Positions 24,630 to 34,844 of a stretch of 64,000 nt of DNA are shown piece by piece. Both the position numbers and the translations under genes were made by a program. Position 1 is the first letter of the stretch. Every line of letters begins with the position of its first letter. A model generated the notes under the pieces. It had not been told where the DNA came from. It saw nothing but the letters and a program-made list of their open reading frames with translations, and did no database searches. Where the stretch lies: NCBI GenBank assembly GCA_963853835.1, contig OY970820.1, positions 16,233,373 through 16,297,372 of the forward strand. Direction: 5' to 3'. This DNA is from Calendula officinalis. Lineage: Eukaryota > Streptophyta > Magnoliopsida > Asterales > Asteraceae.

Positions 24630-25703
24630 TATTAAACAACCATCAAGTAACACACACTGTGAGATAGGAATCGATTATTAACTGAAAATTGGGTAAATGG
24701 AAATATGAAAGATGTATTTACAAACTGGAAGTCAATAATATATGGAATTTCATACCTGGATTTTGATGATTCTTCAAGTTGTAGCGGCGGTGGAATAAGG
24801 TAACGCAGATTAGGGTAGTGTTGGAACCAATAGCGGCGGTGGAATAAGATATTAAATTAAGGTTAAATTAATGTTTAGGGTCTAAAATGCATAATAACAT
24901 GTTAAAGTACATTAACAGTATACAGAGCTGCTGCACATAAACAAATATTACACAACTCAACACATGATTCTCCATCTTATTGACACGGCTAATTACCCCA
25001 CAGATGACACCAACCAATTTATTAACTAATTACAATTATTACGAATAAGAAATACAAATTACATACCGGATAAAGAAGATGATACATATGCAGAACATGA
25101 GATTGGGGATGATTTGATCTGAATGTGCACCCGTTTCTGCATAATCATAGGTTGCACACACTTTAGGTTAAATGGGTAATCATTTGAAATCAATAATAGT
25201 ATGGAAGCAGAAAGTTCTAATTAAGGGACTAACTATGGAAGAGCAACTGGAGAACAATATTAGGGTTTGAAAATGTAGTAGAAAGCTTTAAGGGGCTAAT
25301 ATAGTAGACATCGTACCGAATTGTGGCCAAAAAGTAGTCGAAGATGACTTACGCATGAAACCCCTCATGTGCAGAACACACCAATTATCAAAAGATTTGT
25401 ATGAAAAACTGAGTTCAAAGAGAAATCAATAAACCCTAATCTTGAATAATTAAGATCGTGGATGCTAGCCGTTTCCAAAAAAAAAAAAGATCGTGGATGC
25501 TAGCAATGGAAAGGAATGGAGGATTTCAAGCGCTGCCGGTATTCCTGCAATAGTTGTGGACATATGACATATGACCAATGGCGTAATTACACGTGGCATT
25601 GTGGACGAATCAGAGAGCTCGAAATTGATAGTTGTCAAAATTAGATTAAATGTAGGCTCATATATATATGAGAAGATTTCTATTCTATGTGTTTGTATAT
25701 TAT

Positions 25704-27382
25704 GGGTCGAATTTCATACAGAACCCATATTATATACAGAACCCATAGAATTATAAAATATCCAATCTTGACCGTCTAAAATTCTGATCAACAGTTTTTA
25801 ACATTGATGGCAAATTTGAAATATATATTAGGAAAAGAAACGTGTTACCTAAGCTGTGAAGGGTAAATTCGGTAAAATAGAAAAATCTTATAATTAATAT
25901 TAGAGAATAATCCGCCCCTCGTGTGATGAACTGATGATACATCGAAGTGATGAAAACCGTATCCCTTGAAACCCGTATCTTCCAAACAAAAGTCGATATG
26001 CACAGGTCTTTTAAAAAATCATGCGATTCGGTTGAAAATATTAGAGATTAGAAGCCTAAAATATATAAATTGAAGGATATTATCAGCGATATGGGTATTC
26101 ATTTAGTTATACGAACCAACAAGGGAGAAAGCTAAGCACATGCTGAAGAACAATGGAAGTAGGTTTTTTTCTTGGAATTCTTTGATTAAAAGCGTAATAA
26201 ATACACGTGTTTGTATGTTTACATATTTTGTGGGTTTTTTGTTAACGAACAGTACACTCATGTCAGCGAAGCTGTGGAATTGTTATGATTAGCAAATAAA
26301 TATGGTATTTACATTTATGTATGTGATATACTCTTCAATGGAATGTCGGATTTTTTCTTGTAATTATTTGTTTAAAAGTGTAATACGTACATGTGTTTGT
26401 GTGTTTATGCAAGATTTTAATTTTATGTTTGTTTTGGGTACGATTTAGGTAAAATGAATGCATGGATATGCTAGTAGTTGTGAAATACATAAATGTATTG
26501 ATATATAACATCGATGTAATTACATAGTAGTTGTGAAATACATAAATGTATTGATATATAACATCGATGTAAACATTAATGAATAACAAAATACGAATAG
26601 AAAAGAAACAAAAGTTTAACTGAAAATAAGAAAATTGTATATAGTTAAAAAAACAAGTATTAAACTGAGCTATAACTGTTTATTCAACAAAAAATCAATC
26701 TTCCTCTTTGTCAATATAAACTTGTAGTTCATTTTGAATCTTCATCAAAAAAATCATCCATGTCTTCGTCGTTTTCATCGTCTTCAAGTTATTGTCAACC
26801 TCAAAATTTTGTTCAAGTTCATCAATAAAATAAAAACACAGTACAACACAAATAATATATGCGTATGTACCATAAAAAATATTTTTCAGGTATGCAACAA
26901 GGCATGATAAAGAAAAATTGTTTGTTTACCTCATCAGTAATTAAAAATACATAATCATCCATCCCAGACATGCATGTATACATGCTAAAACATACAAACA
27001 TGTTTAATACGTTTTCTATATCATTATTATTCCACATCTTCTCTGACGTGAATTACATTTTTGAATTGATATTTTGGATGAATGTCTCTGCGATTTTTAG
27101 AGAATAACGAACAAGATAAAGAATTAACAAGGATTTAATTCATGCAATTATATCTAATTAAGTTAAAGAAATAATATTATGGAAACCACCTCACCTATAT
27201 ATTAGGAATTAATTCAAATTCAGTCAGTTACTATATTAAAACCAGATTTGCAAAATACCTATACTACCCCTCGATAATTAAATATAAAAAATTAATAAAA
27301 TTGAATTATATTAAATATGATTGGTCCAGAATAGTTCTACAACTTCTGTATATAATATGAGTTCTGTATGGAATCAATCACT
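25704..27382. mobile_element. Mutator-like element, unit 3 copy
   Basis: Copy of the element at 15841-17519, with GTATATTAT on both sides (25695-25703, 27383-27391). Confidence 0.7.
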
Positions 27383-27516
27383 GTATATTATATATATTTA
27401 TAATATAATCTATAATTTATAATGATTATAATTTTATATAGTTGTATTCAAGGAAGCCCTTATTTTTTATATAGTGTTAAAAGACAAATCTTAATAATTA
27501 GATAAAAAGATCCTCT

Positions 27517-27914
27517 AACCACCACCATCATCAAAGCATATGTGATTCGATATAGAACCACCACCACCGGCCACTACCGCCGTCGACCACCTCCGGCCGC
27601 CGCCCGCCGCCTCCCACCTCCGGTTGTTGCCCGCCTCCAACCGCTGCAATCACATGTGATTAGATACACAATCACATGTGACTTGAAGCAGCCGACGGTG
27701 GCGAGAGGCTGGCCGTGGTGGAGATGGTGGCCGACAAACGTTGGCGGCGGTGGTGGTGGTGGTCGGCGGTCTTGAATCACTTGTGATTTAATACACATAG
27801 GGTGATGGTGGTGGTGGTGGTAGTGGTCGGCGATGTGCAATCACATGTGATTTAAATACACATATGGTAGTGTTGATGCATTGTATCACATGCAATGGTG
27901 GTGGTGGTGATGAT
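27517..27914. repeat. CCA/GGT foldback, unit 3
   Basis: Copy of the unit 1 block. Confidence 0.6.
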
Positions 27915-28044
27915 ATGAGAGTTGATTGATCTAATGACTGAGATTTGTTCCTCGTAAATTTAAAAAATGATAAACTTTCTTGATCGTTTCTTGATTAAGT
28001 TGACTCTAAAGGCGTATATGTGACACACGGATCCGTAATTAGTA

Positions 28045-28238
28045 CTCTATGCGTCCCAAATTTATTGTCCACTACAAATAATACACAATTTAAGAAAAGT
28101 ATATTAATTATACTATGTCACTAATCAAATTTTCTCTTTCTCGTTTAAATGTTTTTGGATTGGTTGAAATTTAGGAAAGATAGTCTTTGTGGGACAAACT
28201 AAAAAGTATAATAGACGACAAAAATGAGACGGAGAGAG
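28045..28238. mobile_element. Stowaway MITE, unit 3
   Basis: Copy of the element at 18185. Confidence 0.85.
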
Positions 28239-28430
28239 TATCATATATTGTAAATTGAACAATATTTCCATAATACATATTTCTCCTTGGGGAAATCATC
28301 TATGAATTTTTTTTAATATACATTGATGTGTTGATATAAAATAGTAGATAGTTTAAAAAAGTGACTTTTATTAAAAATATTATCTTTGCAAATATAAGTT
28401 ATGTGCAATAGTAATGCATATTTTTTCTAT

Positions 28431-28978
28431 GGGGACAGTGAGTGTGTGACTGTCACATACCTAATCTTAGGTGCGAAATACCCAAAACTACGTAGTTTTG
28501 ATTAAAATACTTAAAATTTATCACATAAACTCATTAGTGTAACAAATTCCGTGTAAATCCAAGCCCTAACTAATCCAAATCCGTCTAAACATCCAAAAGT
28601 AAAATACGAATGTTCAATGTTACAGAGCGATTGGAGTTTTTGCCATTGTGAATCATTATGTGACACAATTAATATTTATACGTCATTATGAGACAATTAA
28701 TTTCTTACCTCTATGAGAGAAAATTAATTCATATGTAATTTTAGAAAAGCTTAGCTACCTCTATTTGACTCTGGTGTTTGTTTAACGATTTCATGTATAG
28801 TCTCACGCATGGAAGTTTAGACGACTAAGACGAAGCCTGATAGGCTAGGGTTTAGACTAACTTTGATACACTAATGGAATTATGTGATATGTTTTAAGTA
28901 TTTTAACCAAAATTACGTAGTTTTAGGTGATTTCACACGTATGGTTAAGTATGTGACAGCCACACATTCACTTTTCCC
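28431..28978. mobile_element. Mutator-like MITE, unit 3
   Basis: Copy of the element at 18571. Confidence 0.75.
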
Positions 28979-29038
28979 TTTTTTCTATTTAGTATTATTA
29001 AGGTTACATATTTTTCGGAAGCTAGTTACACTTAGAAA

Positions 29039-29559
29039 TGAGAGATCAAATGATGTTGAAATCAAGCTAATCCATGGTGATTCTAGAAGAAATTGAAGAT
29101 TAAGTGTGTGTATTTTGTGTGTGTTCTTGAGAGAGAGATTGAGATGGAGATGGAGCTTTCAAACGTATGTTTCAATAAGTGTGGGAAAAGCTTACAAATC
29201 AAGTCAACTTACATGTAAATATACCTCCTACCACTTAACACTACAAGTAGTTAGTTAACAAGATTAAAGGTCAAAACTTGTTACAAAAGTGGTCCTAACA
29301 ATCTCCCCCTTTTTGAGCTTTAATACGTCATCCCAGTCTTCCGACTTCAGTTTCTTCTCATAGTCTGTCTTTGGCAACAAAAATGTTTTCTGAATTTCAA
29401 GAACATAACATTGCAGAAATCTGGAAGTTTCAGATACTCAAAGAAAGTATGTTTTTCGTTGAAAATGTTTGAGTGGGGAAATCCTATAACTGATTTACTA
29501 CAGTTTTGAAAATTCGGGAAATGGAATATCAGTTAGGTAAGGATTTGTCTGGAATCGAT
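29039..29559 (-). mobile_element. 3' end of element 4 duplicated in unit 3
   Basis: LTR 29039-29300 plus PPT and internal piece, as in unit 1. Confidence 0.9.
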
Positions 29560-31010
29560 TATTAAACAACCATCAAGTAACACACACTGTGAGACAGGAA
29601 TCGATTATTAACTGAAAATTGGGTAAATGGAAATATGAAAGATGTATTTACAAACTGGAAGTCTATAATATATGGAATTTCATACCTGGATTTTGATGAT
29701 TCTTCAAGTTGTAGCGGCGGTGGAATAAGGTAACGCAGATTAGGGTAGTGTTGGAACCAATAGCGGCGGTGGAATAAGATATTAAATTAAGGTTAAATTA
29801 ATGTTTAGGGTCTAAAATGCATAATAACATGTTAAAGTACATTAACAGTATACAGAGCTGCTGCACATAAACAAATATTACACAACTCAACACATGATTC
29901 TCCATCTTATTGACACGGCTAATTACCCCACAGATGACACCAACCAATTTATTAACTAATTACAATTATTACGAATAAGAAATACAAATTACATACCGGA
30001 TAAAGAAGATGATACATATGCAGAACATGAGATTGGGGATGATTTGATCTGAATGTGCACCCGTTTCTGCATAATCATAGGTTGCACACACTTTAGGTTA
30101 AATGGGTAATCATTTGAAATCAATAATAGTATGGAAGCAGAAAGTTCTAATTAAGGGACTAACTATGGAAGAGCAACTGGAGAACAATATTAGGGTTTGA
30201 AAATGTAGTAGAAAGCTTTAAGGGGCTAATATAGTAGACATCGTACCGAATTGTGGCCAAAAAGTAGTCGAAGATGACTTACGCATGAAACCCCTCATGT
30301 GCAGAACACACCAATTATCAAAAGATTTGTATGAAAAACTGAGTTCAAAGAGAAATCAATAAACCCTAATCTTGAATAATTAATATCGTGGATGCTAGCC
30401 GTTTCCAAAAAAAAAAAAGATCGTGGATGCTAGCAATGGAAAGGAATGGAGGATTTCAAGCGCTGCCGGTATTCCTGCAATAGTTGTGGACATATGACAT
30501 ATGACCAATGGCATAATTACACGTGGCATTGTGGACGAATCAGAGAGCTCGAAATTGATAGTTGTCAAAATTAGATTAAATGTAGGCTCATATATATATG
30601 AGAAGATTTCTATTCTATGCGTTTGTATATTATGGGTCGAATTTCATACAGAACCCATAGAATTATAAAATATCCAATCTTGACCGTCTAAAATTCTGAT
30701 CAACAGTTTTTAACATTGATGGCAAATTTGAAATATATATTAGGAAAAGAAACGTGTTACCTAAGCTGTGAAGGGTAAATTCGGTAAAATAGAAAAATCT
30801 TATAATTAATATTAGAGAATAATTCGCCCCTCGTGTGATGAACTGATGATACATCGAAGTGATGAAAACCGTATCCCTTGAAACCCGTATCTTCCAAACA
30901 AAAGTCGATATGCACAGGTCTTTTAAAAAATCATGCGATTCGGTTGAAAATATTAGAGATTAGAAGCCTAAAATATATAAATTGAAGGATATTATCAGCG
31001 ATATGGGTAT

Positions 31011-31315
31011 TGTTAGGTACTAGAAAGTTGTAATAGATAGTCTAGGGGGTAAAAGTGAAACATTGTATAGATGTTAAGTTTTGTTTAGGAATTAGTCGTA
31101 ACTAACCAAGTTTTATGCCATGGTATAAATACCAACATGTAAGGCTTAAAACTTTAACTTTTGCCATTAATCTCATTTCAATTTCACAGCAATTGTTCAC
31201 TCTCTCTCTCTCTTGTTTCTCACTCTAAAAGCCCTAATTGTTCTTCATCACTTTTCATCCAAAACTCATCATCCAACACCTATTATGGATTGATTCAGTG
31301 TTATTGTGCTTTTCA
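31011..31315 (+). repeat. 5' LTR of element 3
   Basis: TGTTAGGTAC...TGCTTTTCA, 305 bp. TATAAATA at about 31124 is the likely core promoter, and a CT-rich stretch follows near 31200. Confidence 0.95.
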
Positions 31316-31316
31316 A

Positions 31317-31330
31317 TTGGTATCAGAGCA
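31317..31330 (+). other. Primer-binding site of element 3
   Basis: TTGGTATCAGAGCA lies one base after the LTR and matches the tRNA-Met complementary site of Copia elements. Confidence 0.92.
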
Positions 31331-31769
31331 TAATTTCATCTTGAAAACGATCCAAATCCATCAATTGGTGTTAAAATCAGAAGAATCAGTGGGTTTTTGA
31401 AGGTTTTTGAAGAAAAAGGGGTTTAAGTTCAAAAATAGGATTTAAGGTACTATTTCTTGTTATTATGGATTGAATTGCTTCCTTTTATTGTTATATTAAG
31501 CTTAGAATCAAGCTAGGATCGAATCTAATCCATACTGATGAAGAATTAAGAGTTTTAGGAAAAACCATTAAAGCTTCAAAAACCCTCTAAATTCAAATTT
31601 TCGAATAGATCTAGGTTGTTTTTGAGTAATATAGTAGTAATGGATTGAAGGAAATAGTATTTGGGTCATTTTGCAAAAAGAATCGAAGATTTTGGCTAAG
31701 AAACGACCATTTTAGGATCAAATTAGTGGGTTTTTCTGTTCTGTTCGTCACTGTTCTGCCAAGAAAGAC

Positions 31770-32050
31770 TTCGGCCCGAGAACAGTAACAAGTTCAGCCC
31801 GAACTTCAACCCAAAGTTCGGCCCGAATTTCAACCCCAAGTTCAGCCCGAACTTCAACCCAAACTTCGGCCCGAACTTCAACCCCAAGTTCGGCCCGAAC
31901 TTCAACCCGAACTTCGGCCCGAACTTCAACCCGAACTTCGGCCCGAACTTCAACCCGAACTTCGGCCCGAACTTCAATCAATCCTCGGCCCGAACTTCTA
32001 CACAACTTCGGCCCGAACTTCTACGCAACTTCGGCCCGAACTCTTTCTAC
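31770..32050 (+). repeat. TTCGGCCCGAA tandem repeats in the element 3 leader
   Basis: More than ten copies of (C)TTCGGCCCGAACTTCAACCC-type units, about 18-20 bp each, are arranged head to tail. The core TTCGG-C-CCGAA is self-complementary, so each copy can form a small RNA hairpin. Long frames on the minus strand made of Lys-Phe-Gly-Pro or Glu-Val-Arg-Ala repeats come from this block and are not genes. The leader of element 4 has the same motif. Confidence 0.85.
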
Positions 32051-32489
32051 ACTCGCGTGACAAAAGGGGCTGTACTGTAACGGTCATAACTTTCAGCTCG
32101 GGTGTCCGTTTCGAGCCCACGAGTAACCAAATCGAAGCTAAAGACGAAGGCTACGACGTGATAAACGCCGTAGGCGGTTTACCCAACTTGCCGGCCCAAA
32201 AACGCTTGTTTCGATCGCTTAATTTGCGTTTTTGTGATTTTTCGGTCAATTTCCAAACTTCGTTTAGCCCCAGTTTCTAACCCGATCGTCGTTTTTCCCT
32301 AATTCGAAAATCTTAAGCACATTTAAAGTGTACTTTATCATCTGGAATAACCAGTTTAAGATTTCGGTAATTTTGAATTTTTAAAGACCAATCCACGGTC
32401 TACATCACATATTCTATTCCAGAACCTTCTCATTCTTAAAATTTTCTTTACCCCGTTTCAATCAAAAATTCCCGTGAATTGTTCTTAAC

Positions 32490-34844
32490 ATGACTACCAA
32501 AGAAACATTGTCTGCCGGGTCGAATGCCCAGGAGGATAAACAGTGCATTGCCAACCTGGCATTCATGGCAATACCAACTGAGGCTACAGCTGTGTTAGGC
32601 ATTCCAAAAGATGATGAAAATGAGGTACTCTCTTTCTCCTTTGACTCTTTATTATCTGATTCAAACACTGATGAATCAGAGAATTCCTTGTTTAATGAAA
32701 ATCTTTTTACTAAAATTGATGAGAAATCACATTTGACAAAACAAATAACTGATTTGGAATCTGAAAAAGGTCAACTCTTAAATGATTTGAGTGAATTAAG
32801 TCAAGTTTCTCTTCAAATAACTCAAGTAAACAAGGAATTACAAAATCAGTTGTCTACATCAAAATCAGTTTTTCAATTTCAAATTACTGAGTTACAAAAT
32901 GATCTACAAACACAAATAAATACAACGAATGCATCAAATACACAAATCCTAAAATTAAAAGATGAAAATTTAACCTTTCGTCGCCAACTTGAAACTCTTG
33001 TTCCTCAAGTAAATCAAATTAATAATTCAAATCAAAAAACACAAGAGTTACAACAACAGCTGTCAACATTTCATGCTGCTCACACCAGTGAAGTAAATCG
33101 TCTAAATCACATCATTAATACAAAAAATCTTGAAATTTCGAACCTAAAGACGATGAAGACGGTGTCAAGTGATAAAGACGACTCCAAGCAGCTGATAAAT
33201 GATTTAGCTATTCAACTCAGTCGAGAGCAAACATGGATGAAGTCTGCTGATATCAAGATGAAAGACTGCCAAGATAAGTTGAAGACAGCTGATAACGAAA
33301 TTCAAAAACTAAATGAACAAATCACAAACATACACAGTCTTACTGTCAGGAAAGAAAATGCTGAAGAACACATCTCAAAACTGGAACAGACGATTGTGAA
33401 AGCTGGTCACACTGAACAAACGATAAAATTAAACCAACCAAAAGAGTTCAGATCGTTCAAGTCAAAAGTGGGCCTCGGAGCTGAGAATACCCGCCCTCTG
33501 GAAAAAGCTGCAGATGTTCTCCCAACATTATACAACTATGACTACATGAACTTGGGAATCTGGCAAAGCTTTCTTCATATGCCGGACGAAGAAGCAGAAA
33601 TCGAGAAGTTCAATAGAGAAAAGAAGGAACACGCTCAAATCAGCTTTAACTATTCTGAATTGAACTATACATATGAAAAGAATAAAGCAAAATTTGAAAA
33701 CAATGAGTACTTCCCGATTGTCACTCCAGAAGAATTTTCCATCTCTGAAAATGAAGTTTTAAAACAAACAATTGAACCAAAGCTTTATGTTCCACCGTTG
33801 ATTTTAGAAAAGAAAATTGTTCAACTTGAATCTGAAATTGATGAAACCCACAAAGCATTTGACAAAGAAAAGGAAAATCTTCAAACAAAAATACATAATT
33901 TAGAGGACACCATTTTAGAGTTAAAAACTACAACGAACAATACTGTTTCTCAAAATTCTAAAGCCTCTTTATTAGGACCAGCACCAACAAACCCAGTTCC
34001 AATCATCTTGAGGAGGAACTCTAATTCACCTGTCCTAAATGCTTCCATTAGTACTTTAGAGCCTCGGAGCAAGGAGCCCAAGCCCAATGGAGTCAAAGGA
34101 GATGTGCAGTCTAAGAAGCCGAGTTCGTCTAAGTCTAGCACGCCTAAGAAGCCTTGCGAGCTTAATAAGTCTAGACCATATACGTCTTCAATTTCTTCTT
34201 CCATTGTTAAAATTAACAATAACAACTTCAAAAAATTTAAATCTCCGGCACTTGCATTTGGAACTGTGTATGATGCTTCTGTTTATCGTCCTGTAAATTA
34301 CTCACCTGATTTTGGTAATGTGTGTGTCAAATCTGAAAAACTTGGTAAAAAGATATTGAGAGATAAATCTACAAATAAACAAATTTCTCAGAATGATGAT
34401 CGATTTTTTGTTAAGCTAAATGCTCCATGTGGTTTAAAAATCAATGTTTTCCATAAATCTGGTAAAATTATAAAATCATGCAAAACATGTTTTCCACAAC
34501 CATGCAAGAAATCTGTCTCTCATCCACACAAACCAAATAAAAAAGGTTCATCTTCACATGCTTCCAAAAAGGCGAAGAGTTCTTCCAAAACCCCACCAAT
34601 CTCTGATAAACACTCGTCTTCTCGTCGCAAAGTTTCTCGAGGATCTTCCGCACCTAAGCCAAAGTCTTCAGGTTCCTCAAACAGCGACAACAAAACAACG
34701 ACCAAATCTTCAACGTTTGTGAAATACACATGGTTCAAAAATGAAAAATCTCATTGGATTATCCAATCCTCTGAAAAATCTTTAAAATGGGTAGTTAAAT
34801 CCAAAACCTCTGAACTGCCTCCTTGCAGTTCTCCAAAGCTCTAA
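32490..34844 (+). CDS. Gag-derived coiled-coil protein of element 3 (784 aa, intact)
   Basis: The start at 32490 is chosen because MTTKETLSAGSN matches the gag N terminus of element 4 (MTSKDALSIGSD). The homology then jumps directly to the region after the zinc knuckle (NLAFMA here, NLCFMA in element 4), so the capsid core and CCHC knuckle are missing while the frame is kept. Residues about 70-300 are a long heptad-rich coiled coil (Leu/Gln/Asn-rich), followed by a conserved block with LPTLYNYDYMNLG, another coiled coil near 440-480, a Ser/Lys/Pro-rich basic linker, a Cys/His cluster near 640-670 (C-x7-H-x8-C-x2-C-x4-C), and a conserved C terminus ending ELPPCSSPKL. No catalytic domain is present. 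A structural or RNA-packaging role in the particle is inferred. An intact frame of this length in a pol-less element suggests selection or recent origin. Confidence 0.8.
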   Translation: MTTKETLSAGSNAQEDKQCIANLAFMAIPTEATAVLGIPKDDENEVLSFSFDSLLSDSNTDESENSLFNENLFTKIDEKSHLTKQITDLESEKGQLLNDLSELSQVSLQITQVNKELQNQLSTSKSVFQFQITELQNDLQTQINTTNASNTQILKLKDENLTFRRQLETLVPQVNQINNSNQKTQELQQQLSTFHAAHTSEVNRLNHIINTKNLEISNLKTMKTVSSDKDDSKQLINDLAIQLSREQTWMKSADIKMKDCQDKLKTADNEIQKLNEQITNIHSLTVRKENAEEHISKLEQTIVKAGHTEQTIKLNQPKEFRSFKSKVGLGAENTRPLEKAADVLPTLYNYDYMNLGIWQSFLHMPDEEAEIEKFNREKKEHAQISFNYSELNYTYEKNKAKFENNEYFPIVTPEEFSISENEVLKQTIEPKLYVPPLILEKKIVQLESEIDETHKAFDKEKENLQTKIHNLEDTILELKTTTNNTVSQNSKASLLGPAPTNPVPIILRRNSNSPVLNASISTLEPRSKEPKPNGVKGDVQSKKPSSSKSSTPKKPCELNKSRPYTSSISSSIVKINNNNFKKFKSPALAFGTVYDASVYRPVNYSPDFGNVCVKSEKLGKKILRDKSTNKQISQNDDRFFVKLNAPCGLKINVFHKSGKIIKSCKTCFPQPCKKSVSHPHKPNKKGSSSHASKKAKSSSKTPPISDKHSSSRRKVSRGSSAPKPKSSGSSNSDNKTTTKSSTFVKYTWFKNEKSHWIIQSSEKSLKWVVKSKTSELPPCSSPKL

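Larger units (their letters stand above)
24630..29559. repeat. Array unit 3
   Basis: Shares CCAGACATGC (26965) and CACATAGGGTGATGG (27795) with unit 1. It shares CTGCATAATCAT near 25137 with unit 4. Confidence 0.9.

Noticed and set aside
31723..32005. Minus-strand frames made of Lys-Phe-Gly-Pro or Glu-Val-Arg-Ala repeats
   Set aside because: They are translations of the TTCGGCCCGAACTTCAACC tandem repeats in the leader of element 3, open in several frames at once, with no sign of coding.
34087..34738. Short frames on both strands over the Ser/Lys-rich part of the element 3 ORF
   Set aside because: Shadows of the 784-codon frame in low-complexity sequence.
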